Part shown: positions 45,861-57,326 of the stretch, in pieces
How positions within the stretch are numbered: the stretch's first letter is position 1
Layout of the letters: every line of letters begins with the position of its first letter
Assembly: GCA_034509735.1 (NCBI GenBank)
Contig: JACGWO010000001.1
Span: 33,235,966-33,299,965 of the forward strand
DNA length: 64,000 nucleotides
Reading direction: 5' to 3'
DNA from: Sesamum alatum
Lineage: Eukaryota > Streptophyta > Magnoliopsida > Lamiales > Pedaliaceae
Translations under genes and position numbers: made by a program
The notes under the pieces: generated by a model
The model's input: only the letters and a program-made list of their open reading frames with translations
Told to the model about the DNA's origin: nothing
Database searches by the model: none

Positions 45861-46377
45861 CATGTTCTTGATCTACGGCGGTGGAGAGTTGATACTGGAA
45901 GGCTATAGCGACGCGAGCTTCCAGTCGGATGACGATGATGCCAAGTCTTAGTATGGTTTTGTATTTAGGCTAAATGGTGGCGTGGTTACTTGGAAGAGTT
46001 CCAAGTAGGCTACCACGGCGGACTCCACCATAGAGTTTTGAATACATAGCGGCTTTAGAAGCTGCTAAGGAGTGGTTTGGTTGATGAGCTACATCCAACG
46101 ATTGGATGTAGTACCTAGCATTGCTAAGCCTGCAATTATCTTTTATGATAACAACGGGGGCAATAGCGCTAGCAAAGGAACCGAGATCTCATCATGATCG
46201 AAGCATATTCTTAGACGCTACCATCTACTTAGAGAGATGGATAGCAGGAGTGACGTTCGGTTGGACCGAGTCAGCTCCGCAGAAAATATAGCAGATCCAC
46301 TTGCTAAGCCCATGTCACAAGTTGCCCACACTCACCATCCGAATAAGAGGTTTGAGGTCAATGGGTGGTTGGCTTTA
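45861..46377 (+). pseudogene. RNase H domain of A
   Basis: Recognisable by GYSDASFQSDDDDAKS and IIFYDNNG, but broken by TAG at 45949-45951 and TAG at 46006-46008 (both at CAG positions of relatives) and by small insertions near 46035 and 46155. It ends before the PPT. Confidence 0.83.
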
Positions 46378-46392
46378 GGTCAAGTGGGAGAT
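46378..46392 (+). other. Polypurine tract of A
   Basis: GGTCAAGTGGGAGAT directly before the 3' LTR start at 46393. Confidence 0.9.
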
Positions 46393-48527
46393 TGTTGGAA
46401 TAGGTGACCAGAAAGCCAATAGGTTTGGCAATTTGTAACCTATTCGACAACTTGATGTGAATGTAATATTATTATGTGATGAATAAGATGAGTGTTCGTC
46501 ACCAATGGTACCTTCTTTGTTGCGCTCATCTTACATTTGTTAAAACGGTGTTTAACTTATATCGCAACAAAGCCCACAGACCATGGATAACAACTCGTGC
46601 AGTTGGGCCACGCATTGGATGGTGGTCATGAAACCAACTGATTAAGAGTTCGGTCTGAAATGTTCCAAGTCGAAGACCTCGAGACAGGGCATTGAGAGTC
46701 CTATTGAGACTTGCGTCAAGAGTCGTGTTCATTGGATGACTGCCATGTTTCATCGGCGACAGGCGTGGGACGCCTACACGATCTCGATGGGTTGGTCGAC
46801 TTGGGTCGAGCCGACTGGACTTACTCGCGGGGATCATCATATGGAAGCCTTGGAGGCTTGGTCGGTATGATTGGTTTTCCCCGGTTCCGATAGTACGGGA
46901 GTAATCATCAGACTTGAGGAATCATGGTAGTCGCGTGCACAGGACGACTGTATCTTGGATCTGGCGATAGGTAATCATTCTGTAAGATGATTATCATAAG
47001 CCTTGTCCAGTGCAGTCGGAATGTGTAGTGAGGACGGTGGATTCCAAGAAGAGGATCCGTCCCCTGTCAGTATGTGACAGAGGTATCTCCTATGCACTCG
47101 GAGACACGTTCATGCTGTTTAAAGCTGTGGCCACACAGGTTGGTCGAACAGGGAATGGTTTCCTGTGTCGACGCAATGAAGCATACGTGGTCTCGAGTAT
47201 TAAGCATAGATGCCTAGTCAAGGATGGGAACCAACGCCCAATTCCATACCCTAGACTAAGGCCGGGAGAAGGTAGATGGAAGGATCGTACCCGTACGGAA
47301 TCGGCGCCTAAATGTTCACGCCAATTCACCTAGTCTCTAGTGCCATGGACCGTTGCTAGACGGCCACCCATGGTAACGGACCCTTGTGGGACACGGGCCC
47401 AAGTCTAGCTGAGGGTGAACCTAAAGGGTCACACACAAATCACCGAGGAGGTTGAGAGATTGACTTGGAGTCAATCTCGAAGGATAAAATAAGTAATTGG
47501 ATTACTTAAGGGAAAGTACATTGGATGGAAGGGCCGATATTGTATCGGGGCTTTCTTTTAATCGGTAAATTGGATTTTTGATTAAATATGGAAAGTTGAG
47601 ACGTTGAGACGTTGGATCTTTTAATTGGATTAAAATATCAACGGGAATAATTTAAATAGACATTAAATTGTATTTAATGTTGGATTCGTCGTAATTGGAT
47701 TACGATAAAACCCGGTCCGTTAAATTATACCCGAGAGGAGAAATAATTCCTATTTTAGAATAGGAAGAAGTTGGACTTCTTCCCTTAATTAAACATGGCC
47801 AACATGCTCCCTTGGAGGAAGCAAAATCAGCCATGTTTCATGCTAGGTGGTGTGTTGACTTATCTCTTTTGGAAAGAGACAAATCAAGTCCAATCAAGCT
47901 CTTCCCTTTTGGTATGATTTGATCATACCATAAATTTTGGTAGGCTTGATTGAAGAATTGATGGTGATTGATTGGAATGAATCTAGACATCCTTGGATGA
48001 ACCTAAACACCAAGCATATATATTACACATTAATCACCAAGCATATATATTCCAATAATCACATTAATTATGTATATATATTAGAATATACAACACCAAG
48101 CATATGTGATTCATTATTCATCTTTTTCTAGGAAAAAGAGAAGACAAAAATCCTCTCCTCTCTCTCAAACTCTCGGCCTCTCTCCCTCTTTTACACTTGT
48201 GTTCTTCACTTGATTTTAAATCAAGAAGAAGAAAAAAGTAAGTTTAAGAGAGAACTAATTCATAGTGTTCTTCTCTTAAACCGATTCCTTCTTAAACCCG
48301 TTCTTTTCTAGCAAGAAGAACGTGTGTTTCTTCCGATGTGGTGTGGATCACCTTTGGAGAATCCATACATTTGGATTTCGTGAGCATTCCGGAGAAGGAA
48401 CAACGCAAGTAGCCGGGAGCATACGCTAAACAATCAAAGGTAACGATTTATTATGCTTTGATTGATTTCATTTATATATCTATGCCCTATGTGCTTAAAT
48501 ATATATTTTAATATTTACACATCCTAC
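46393..48527 (+). repeat. 3' LTR of A, first piece
   Basis: A family A LTR from TGTTGGAATAGG to CATCCTAC, where a B LTR interrupts. It differs from the 5' LTR by scattered substitutions and by an extra ~45 bp of repeated CACCAAGCATATATATT near 48008-48055. CCTAC (48523-48527) is one copy of the B LTR target duplication. Confidence 0.92.
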
Positions 48528-50526
48528 TGTTAGAATAGGTGACCATGTAAGCCAATTTTGGCAAGAATATGTAACCTATGTCTAGACAATTCTTTGGTAT
48601 TTGATAAAAACATTTATGAATAAAGAAGTGAAAATTCATATGGCAATACTTTGTTTACGTTCACTTATCTGCATTTACATTTCTGTTCAATACGCAAACA
48701 AAGCCCACGGACTGAGAAACGATTTCGGGGACTGGGACTACGCTTGGAGGTAGGTCCATGAAATCAGTCTTACCGAATCAGTCCGGAAATCTCCAAGTCA
48801 AGGAATCCCACAAATGGGTACCGGGATTCCCTTTGAGACTTGCACTAAGCATCTGCTGTCGTATTTCATCGACGGGTGACGAAGGTCGTCTAAGCAGTGT
48901 TAGTGGGTCAGCGTGCTAGGAAGCAGCTGACTGAGGTGACTCGCGGGAACCGTCTTACGGAGGACCTTGAGTATGATCAGCAAGGTATGACGTGTATTCC
49001 CGGTTCCAACAGTACAGGCAAAGTCCTTTGACTTGAGAAACTGCTGAGTTTACCTGTGCATCAGGTCTGTATCTTAGATATGGGGAGAGATTGCCAAAAT
49101 ACTCTTGAGTAGTCATAAGCAATGTCTAGTGCAGCTCGGGTGTACAAAGTGACAGTAGTTTCCAAGAAAGGATCTGTCTCCTGTCAAAAGGTGTTGACAG
49201 TTGAGTCTCATATGCTCTGTGTCTTGTCCCTGAAATCTGTGGCCACAGTGACTGAACAGAAGGGAAAAGGTTTCCCTTGCGGCGTTTAGTGAGGACAGAC
49301 CGACACTTAGGTCCAAAATGGGTACCTGCATTTTCCGTGCCCTAGACCCTAAGTGATGAGACCGAAGACGGAAGGACAAGTGTACTGTTAGAGCCTAAAT
49401 GTTCATCCCCGAATATTTCACCTAGTCTCTAGTGCCATGGACCGTTGCTAGATGGCCACCCATGGTAACGGACGAATTCTAGGAATCCGACCAAGTCTAG
49501 CTGAATGGTGAACCTAAAGAGTCACACACTATCCACACACACATAGTATTTAATTTGGAATTAAATATTGGAGTAAAGGAATGATTAAATTAGATTTAAT
49601 CGGGTCCTATATTTTTCTTGGAGAAATTAATTCCTTCTATTTGATAAAAGGAATTAAATTAATAAATAGGATTTATTAAAAGGGTTGATTTAATGGGCTT
49701 AGAATAAATTATAATATTTATTTATTATATTATATTTATTCTTTTAGCCTCTTGGAATATTTAATAGGATTTAAATATTCCATTAAATTAAAATCAACGG
49801 TTGAGATGGAAAGGGGAGATGGAAGGCTAGGATTCGTTTGACTAGGTCAAACACCTAGTTTGACTAGGACTTTGACTAGGTCAAAATCCTAGTCAAATTA
49901 GTCTTCTAGTGTTGGAGTTTGAAGAGGATTAAACTCTTCCTCTATATAAACCTCTAGCTTCCAACATTTATGAGATTGATGATTCTTTGAAAAACACACA
50001 CAAAACACACACTCTCTCCTCCCCTCTCTCGTCCGCCCCTCTCTCTCTCTCTCACCAAGAAAATATTATTTTCTTGTTCTTTTGTTCTTGGAACAATTGA
50101 ACAAAGGAAGATCGATCCCGTTAATTCATAACGCGTGGTTGATCTATCCTCTCCAATATAATACTTGTTCGTTGCTAGCACGACGTACAAGAATACGTGG
50201 GTGGATCGTGTGTCACGATTTGGAGGATCTCAAGAACGAGATCTTGGTGCAAAACGGGGAACAACGCGAGTAGCAGTTGAAGACGAAAACGACAACGGGT
50301 AGGTCTCGTTTACGATTTCGTCCCTCTTTATTTTTCAACTCTATGGCCTCCATGATTTCTTTAATTGTTTCATAATCATGAGATACACTGAACGCCCGGG
50401 AACCTCAAGGGCACACCCCTTGAGCGTGTTCTTTAAATTAAAAGCATGCCTTTTTATTTAATATGTTTATTTTACCGCGCTTCCGCATTCGCGCAATTCC
50501 CGGGATGATCCACCGGATTTCTTTCA
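48528..50526 (+). repeat. Solo family B LTR with TSD CCTAC
   Basis: 1999 bp from TGTTAGAATAGG to GATTTCTTTCA, with CCTAC on both sides (48523-48527, 50527-50531). No internal region. Closely related to 20103-22104. Perfect hairpin at 50404-50424. The W-box block near 49845-49895 contains direct and inverted TTGAC copies. Confidence 0.93.
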
Positions 50527-50664
50527 CCTACATCGAACGCCCGGTTGAGCACCCAAGGGTACACCCCTTGGGATTCGTATTTTAAATTAGATTTGATTTA
50601 ATTTACGCACGTTTCACGCTTTCTTGCTTCCGCTCGCGCTCCAGGCGGATCCGCTTGTCCTTCA
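50527..50664 (+). repeat. 3' LTR of A, last piece
   Basis: Completes the A LTR after the solo B LTR: the ATCGAACGCCCGG block, stem-loop CCCAAGGG/CCCTTGGG, and the terminus TTGTCCTTCA at 50664. AGTCC follows. Confidence 0.9.
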
Positions 50665-50751
50665 AGTCCTAGTCCATTTATTAAGGGTCTATATTCAACT
50701 TGGTTCAATCAAGTGAGAGTTTTGATATAACGAGACCTCATCCAATATTAA
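50665..50751 (-). other. E2 leader, second piece
   Basis: AGTCCTAGTCCATTTATTA continues the leader that stopped at 28002, as in the unbroken orphan leader at about 23829. It ends at ATTAA (50747-50751), one copy of the D LTR target duplication. Confidence 0.85.
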
Positions 50752-52656
50752 TGTTAGAATAGGTGACCATGTAGCTAATCTGGGCAGGCAAAATGTAACC
50801 TATGTCTAGACAATTTCAGGGTTTTGATAAATTATTAATGAATAAAGAAGGGAAATTCATTTGGCATTACTTTGTTTGTGTTCACTTTATCTGCATTATA
50901 TATCTGTTCACTACGCAAACAAAGCCCACGGACTGAAAAATTTCGAGGACTGGGACTACGCTTGGAGGTAGGTCCATGAAATCAGTCACGCCGAATCAGT
51001 CCGGAAATCTCCAAGTCAAGGAATCTCGAAAATGGGTACCGAGATTCCCCTTGAGACTTGCACTACGCATCTGCTGTCGTATTTCATCGACGGGTGACAA
51101 AGGTCGACCTTGAGTAGGTTCGGCTAGGTATGACGTGTGTTCCCAGTTCCGACAGTACAGGTCAAGTCCTTTAACTTGAGGAACTGCTGAGTTTACCTGT
51201 ATATCAGGGCTGTATCTTAGATATGGTGAGAGATTGCCAAAAAGTAATTGAGTAGTCATAAACCATGTCTAGTGCACCTCCGGTGTACAGAGTGACAGTT
51301 GTTTCCAAGAAAGGATCTGTCTCCTGTCAAAAGGCATTGACAGTTGAGTCTCACATATGCTCTGTATCTTGTCCCTAAAATCTGTGGCCACAGTAACTGA
51401 ACAGAAGGGAAGGTTTCCCTTGCGGCGTTTAGTAAGGACAGACCGACACTTAGGTCAAAAATGGGTACCTGCATTTTCCGTGCCCTAGACCCTAAGTGGT
51501 GAGACTGAAGACAGAAGGACAAGTGTACTGTTAGAGCCTAAATGTTCATCCCCGAATATTTACCTAGTCTCTAGTGTCATGGATCGTTGCTAGATGGCCA
51601 CCCATGGTAATAGGTGGATTCTAGGAATCAAACCAAGTCTAGCTGAAAGGTGAACCTAAAGAGTCACACACAATTCACACACATTAAGTATTTAATTTAG
51701 AATTAAATATTGGAGAAATGGAATGATTAAATTGGATTTAATCGGGTCCTTAATTTTCTTGGAGAGAATTAATTCCTTTTATTAGATAAAAGGAATTAAT
51801 CTAATAAATTAGATTTATTATAAAATTAATCTAATGGGACTAGAATAAATATTTATATTTATTATATTTATTTATTTTCCTTTGGAATATTTAAATAGGT
51901 TTTAAATATTCCATTAAATTAAATTAATGGTTGAGATTAAAAGGAGAGATAGATGGCTAGGATTAAATTTGATTAGGTCAAAATACTACTTTGACTAGGA
52001 ATTTGACTAGGTCAAAATCCTAGTCAAATTAGTCTTCTAGTGTTGGAGTTTGAAGAGGATTAAACTCCTCCTCTATAAATAGTCCTAGCCCCTCCACATA
52101 AGAGAGATGATGAATCTTCACACACACAACACACACTCACTCGTGTGCCTCTCCCTCTCCTCTCGTCCGCCCTCTCTCTCTCTCTCCTCAAGAATATTAT
52201 TTTCTTGTTCTTTTGTTCTTGGAACAATCGAACGTAGGAGGATTAATCCCGTTAACCTAATAACGTGTGGTTCATCCATCCTCTCCAAAATACTTGTTCG
52301 TTCGCTAGCACGACGTGCGAGATACGTGGGTGGATTGTGTGTCACAACTTGGAAAATCTCACATACGAGATTTGGTGCAAATCGGGGAACAACGCGAGTA
52401 CCAGTAGAAGACGAAAACGACAATCGGTAGGTTCCGATTTAATTTTTCGTCCCTCTCTTTATTTTAAACCCTATGGCCTCCATGATTCTTGTATGCTTTT
52501 AATTCATGAGATACACCAGACACCCGGGAACTTCAAGGGCACACCCCTTGAACGAGTTCTTTGTTTTTCGTAAAAGCATGTTTAAATTCTGTTTATTTAA
52601 ATTTATACCGCGCTTCCGCATTCGCGCTATTTCTTGGGACGATCCACAATCTTTCA
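50752..52656 (+). repeat. Solo family D LTR with TSD ATTAA
   Basis: 1905 bp from TGTTAGAATAGG to CACAATCTTTCA; ATTAA at 50747-50751 and 52657-52661. Hairpin TTCAAGGG/CCCTTGAA at 52532-52552. CTATAAATAG near 52070 is the likely TATA box. Confidence 0.93.
51689..51820. repeat. Palindrome chain with TAG/TGG centres (D LTR U3)
   Basis: Four perfect palindromes in 132 bp: 51689-51709 (arm TATTTAATT, centre TAG), 51725-51743 (arm GATTAAAT, centre TGG), 51768-51800 (15-bp arm ATTAATTCCTTTTAT, centre TAG), 51802-51820 (arm TAATAAAT, centre TAG). A fifth with a five-base centre lies near 51883-51911. Confidence 0.85.
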
Positions 52657-54250
52657 ATTAAGTGTTTTGCATGCGTTATATCAAAATATTCTAAGCATGA
52701 GTGTAAACATACATAAACCATATAGAATACTCATAAGCATATAAAACACATCGCATGAAAAATAAAGCCTAGCACGCCTCTATAGGAAGATCACAAGCCC
52801 AAACCTATGAGACCCACTGAACCCAAAGTAGATCTATGATCAATCTAAGGGTAGGTCCTATGCTATTACAAGATTTTAATAACCCATTACATGCAATAGG
52901 CCTTGTAAGTCCTCTTCATCTTCTTGGGCTCTCCATCGTGGGCCTACACCAGGCTTCTTCTCCATGGATCCTCCGTGGGCCACTTGATGGCTTCCTCCAT
53001 GGGCCTCCAACACCGTGGGCTTGTCTTCTCTTGCAGCTTTTATTTACAAAAAATAAAACCTTACCACTAATTCTACTCTCATTACATCATAAAATAAAAA
53101 ACCCCAATCAACAGTTGGGGGGAGAACATTAGGAGGGAGACAGAAAACCTTATTATTCCAAGGCAACTAGAAGAGAGAGAGAGAGAAGAAAATAAAGAGG
53201 CGCACAGGCCACAACCCAACAAATGAATATAAATAAACCATACATGCGGTCTAGGGGCTTTGTGATCATCCTTCGTCAATCCAATTAACACAAATAGTAC
53301 AAATACATATCTTACGTAAAACATGCTATACAAACATCCATGATATCCCATACCATAAAATAAATGTAGAAATTACACGAAAAATATTCACACCAAATAT
53401 TGGATAATGGTGCAACCTATGCACAACGATTTTTGTTGAAAAATCTTTTTCCATAATTAACAATGCAACATTAATTCAAGGAAATATAAAATCTCAACCA
53501 AAATTAAAATGCCCCAAGTCAATTAGTTCAGAAAAATTCCCAGAATAATACAGAAAAATCAGATTTTCTGAAAACGCACGAAAACAACCAAAACCAAAAA
53601 ACGGTCCAGCACCGCCGCCCAAGCGCGCAGCCTGCACAGGCTGCACGCCTGCACGCGCAGGGCCCTCGCCGCGCGCAGGTGCCGTCCTCACACAGCTGCT
53701 GCGCTGCGGCTCGCACGCAGGTGCAGTGCGCACGCCTGCGCGCACGAGCCCTTGCCTGCGTGCACGTAAGCGCACACCTGCTGCCTGCTGTGTCGCCTCC
53801 CTGCCGACCGTCACCGTTTTTCATGTTTAAATGTTTTCTTGCAATTAATTTTCTGAAACACAAAAATCATCAATTCAAGAATATGCCCATATATTCAATA
53901 ATCCCAAAATCCACCATTTGTTCAATATTAATACATGTCAAGATCTACTAATGCTCATGCCATCAAATAACCATGATGTCCAACATCATAAAATGTAGAA
54001 ATTAATGCGAAATTTTACATTAGAATTTAGATCATTGGTGCAACAATTGCAAGAATTAAATTTTGTTAGGAAATCCTTCCTCATCAACCAAGAAATATTT
54101 ATTTTAGAAAATTCTAAATCTCAAAAAATAAATATTCCAAGTCAACCTGTTCAGAATAACGCAAAAAATATCATAAAAATAATTCAGTAAAAATAATTTT
54201 GAAAAACGAGCCAAAAATGGGAGAGAAAACGGAAGACGACACAGCCGGCT
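52657..54250 (-). other. E2 leader, third piece
   Basis: Continues the leader: GATCACAAGCCCAAACCTATG block (about 52788), purine run GAGAGAGAGAGAAG (about 53175), GCACAGGCC, and the GC-rich island. No gene supported. It ends at the GGCT beside the solo A LTR. Confidence 0.75.
53611..53817. repeat. GC-rich island in E2 leader
   Basis: About 200 bp rich in GCGCGC, CTGCAC and GCCTGC motifs, resembling in style, not in base order, the islands of AL, A and B. It occupies the same place in the leader. A second GC-rich stretch after the solo A LTR (56476-56572) probably belongs to the same island region. Confidence 0.7.
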
Positions 54251-56475
54251 TGTTAGAATAGGTGACCAGAAAGCCAATAGGTTTGGCGATTTTGTAACCT
54301 ATTATGCAACTCGATGTAAATGTAATATTATTATGTGATGAATAAAATGAGTATTTATCACTTCTAGTACTTATTTTGTTGCGCTCATTTCACATTTGTT
54401 AAAACCGTGTTTAACTTATATTGCAACAAAGCCCACAGACCATGGATAACAACTCGTGCAGTTGGGCCACGCATTGGATGGTGGTCATGAAAACCAACTG
54501 ATTAAGAGTTGGGTTTGAAACGTTCCAAGTCGAGGGCCTCGAGACAGGGCATCGAGAGTCCTATTGAGACTTGCGTCAAGAGTCGTGTTCATTGGATGAC
54601 TGCCGTGTTTCATCGGCGACAGGCGTGGGACGCCTACACGATCTTGATGGGTTGGTCGACTGGGGTCGAGCCGACTGGACTGACTCGCGGGGATCATCAT
54701 ATGGAAGCCTTGGAGGCTTGGTCGGTATGATTGGTTTTTTCCCCGGTTCCGATAGTACGGGAGTAATCCTCAGACTTGAGGGATCATGACAGTCGCGTGC
54801 ACATGACGGCTGTATCTTGGATCTGGCGAGACGTAATCATTCTGTAAGATGATTATCATAAGCCTTGTCCAGTGCAGTCGGAATGTGTAGCGAGGACGGT
54901 GGATTCCAAGAAGAGGATCCGTCCCCTGTCAGTATGTGACAGAGGTATCTCCTATGCACTCGGAGACACGTTCATGCTGTTTGAAGTTGTGGCCACAGTG
55001 GTTGGTCGAACAGGGAATGGTTTCCTGTGTCGACACAATGAAGCATACGTGGTCTCGAGTACTAAGCATAGATGCCTAGTCGAGGATGGGAACCGACGCC
55101 CAATTCCATACCCTAGACTAAGGCGGGGAGACGGTATACGGAAGGATCGTATCCATACGGAATCGGCGCCTAAATGTTCACGACAATTCACCTAGTCTCT
55201 AGTGCCATGGACCGTTGCTAGACGGCCACCCATGGTAACGGGACTTTGTGGGACACGGGCCCAAGTTTAGCTGAGGGTGAACTTAAAGGGTCACACACAA
55301 ATCATCGAGGAGGTTGAGAGATCGACTTGGAGTCAATCTTGAAGGATAAATAAGTAATTAGATTACTTAAGGGAAAGTCCATTGGATGGACGGGCCGATA
55401 TTGTATCGGGCTTTCGTTTAATCGGTAAATTGAATTTTCGATTAAATATGGAAAGTTGAGACGTTGGATCTTTTAATTGGATTAAAAGATCAGCGGGAAT
55501 AATTTAAATGGACATTAAATTGGATTTAATGTTGGGTTCGTCGCAATTGGATTACGATAAAACCTGGTCCGTTAAATTATACCCGAGAGGAGAAATAATT
55601 CCTATTTTGGAATAGGAAGAAGTTGGACTTGTTCCCTTAATTAAACATGGCCGACATGCTCCCTTGGAGGAAGCAAAATCAGCCATGTTTCATGCTAGGT
55701 GATATGTTGACTTATCTCTTTCGGAAAGAGACAAATCAACTCCAATCAAGCTCTTCCCTTTTGGTATGATTTGATCATACCATAAATTTTGGTAGACTTG
55801 ATTGAAGAATTGATGGTGATTGATTGGAATGAATCTAGACATCCTTGGATGAACCTAGACACATTCCAATAATCACATTAATTATGCATATATATTAGAA
55901 TATACAACACCAAGCATAAGTGATTCATTATTCATCTTTTTCTAGGAAAAAGAGAAGACAAAAATCCCTCTCCTCTCTCTCAACTCTCGGCCCTCTCTCC
56001 CTCTCTTACACTTGTGTTCTTCACTTGATCTTGAATCAAGAAGAAGAATAAAGTATGTTTAAGAGAGCACTAATTCATAGTGTTCTTCTCTTAAACCGAT
56101 TCCTTCTTAAACCCATTCTTTTCTAGCAAGAAAAACGTGTGTTTCTTCCGGTGTGGTGTGGATCACCTTTGGAGAATCCATACATTTGGATTTCGTGACC
56201 ATTCCGGAGAAGGAACAACGCAAGTAGCCGGGAGCATACGCTTAACAATCAAAGGTAACGGTTTATTACGCTTTGATTATTATATATATTTATCTATGCC
56301 CTATGTGTTTAATATTCATTTCCAATATTTACACATCATACATCGAACGTCCGGTTGAGCACCCAAGGGCACAACCCTTGGGATTCGTAGTTTATTTAAA
56401 TTTGATTTAAATTTACGCTATTTCCTCGCTTCCTCGCTTCCGCTCGCGCTCCCGGGCGGATCCGCTTGTCCTTCA
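54251..56475 (+). repeat. Solo family A LTR
   Basis: 2225 bp from TGTTAGAATAGGTGACCAG to TTGTCCTTCA with no internal region. GGCT adjoins on both sides (54247-54250, 56476-56479), a four-base match where five is expected, so the duplication is slightly decayed or read one base off. Stem-loop at 56362-56382. Confidence 0.88.
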
Positions 56476-56791
56476 GGCTGGCCAAGCGCGCACGCACAGC
56501 GCGCGCATCTGTCGTGCACACGTGCTGGCCCCTGCCTGCACGCGCGGCCAGCGTGCTGCTGCTACCGTTTCGCCGTTTTTCACTCTTTTTCAACTTTTCA
56601 TGCTATTTTCTGAATCACAAGATAAATTCAACCAAATATACATATTAAAGAAATCCAAGATCCGAAATCCCATGGAAAATTAAATGCCAATCAAGATCTA
56701 CGCTAAACATGCGTCAAACGTAAATTAAAACACGTTGATCATGGTTAAACACACATAGCACATAGAATTCTAGGCCTATACACCGAACCGG
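56476..56791 (-). other. E2 leader, PBS-proximal piece
   Basis: GC-rich start (to 56572), then AT-rich sequence up to the PBS. On the minus strand this is the first part of the leader. No gene seen. Confidence 0.7.
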
Positions 56792-56803
56792 GCTCTGATA
56801 CCA
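56792..56803 (-). other. Primer-binding site, tRNA-iMet (E2)
   Basis: Minus-strand TGGTATCAGAGC, one base from the C LTR end at 56805. It proves that the C LTR on its right is a 5' LTR and that the leader pieces to the left belong to it. Confidence 0.9.
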
Positions 56804-56804
56804 C

Positions 56805-57326
56805 TGAAACATTTTGTGGATCGGCCCGGGAGATGAACGCGTATATAGCAGAAGCGCGAAAGATTGCATAATAAAAATTGCAAAGCATAATTAAATGGAA
56901 TTTAAAGCATGCATAACATACATAAACGAATCAAGGGGTGTGCCCTTGATTCTCCTGGGCGTTCGGTGTATCTCATGTTCATAAAACACAATATGGAGGC
57001 CATAGAATTTGAACCAAAAAACATAATTAAAGAACCTACCCGGTTTTAGTTTTGTCTTTATTCGGCTACATGCATTGTTCCCCGTTTTGCACCAAGATCT
57101 CAAGAAAGAGACCTCTAAATCATCTCACTCGCTACAATGGAAAGCAACGAACCCTTGTGCTAGCAAGAAATTATTTGGGGAGAAGAGACATCGATACACG
57201 CTATCAATTAACGCAATCGACATCTCTTATGTTCTAGCTTGAATAAATCAAGAAGAACCAAGTAGAAATATTGGAGAGTGTGAGAGAGGGTAGACAAAAA
57301 CTTTGAGAGAGATTGTGAGATGAGCG
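56805..57326 (-). repeat. 5' LTR of E2, inner piece (family C)
   Basis: Starts TGAAACATTTTGTGGATCGG and matches 5826-6330 and 14749-15270. Cut at 57326 by the A2 LTR; the rest lies outside the window. GAGCG (57322-57326) is the predicted A2 target duplication. Confidence 0.88.

Larger units (their letters stand above)
28003..50664 (+). mobile_element. Element A (family A), 22.7 kb with nested DNA
   Basis: 5' LTR 28003-30232, PBS, leader, gag, protease and the first half of integrase run to 33662. The element resumes in RT at 45316, then RNase H, PPT and 3' LTR (46393-48527 plus 50527-50664). AGTCC at 27998-28002 and 50665-50669 is its target duplication, and the flanks rejoin as continuous E2 leader. 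About 1.2 kb of integrase and RT is missing, replaced by 33663-45315. Confidence 0.88.
24551..57326 (-). mobile_element. Element E2 (family C LTR), heavily interrupted
   Basis: On the minus strand: 5' LTR piece 56805-57326, PBS 56792-56803, leader in four pieces (56476-56791, 52657-54250, 50665-50751, 27461-28002) and decayed gag-pol 24551-27460. It is truncated before its PPT and 3' LTR. Three later insertions split the leader and A2 splits the LTR. The pieces rejoin in register, judged against the orphan leader at 23518 and the B leader. Confidence 0.8.

Noticed and set aside
45204..45908. A 234-codon frame starting in the B LTR and reading into A reverse transcriptase.
   Set aside because: The first part is antisense LTR; the fusion is an accident of the junction at 45315.
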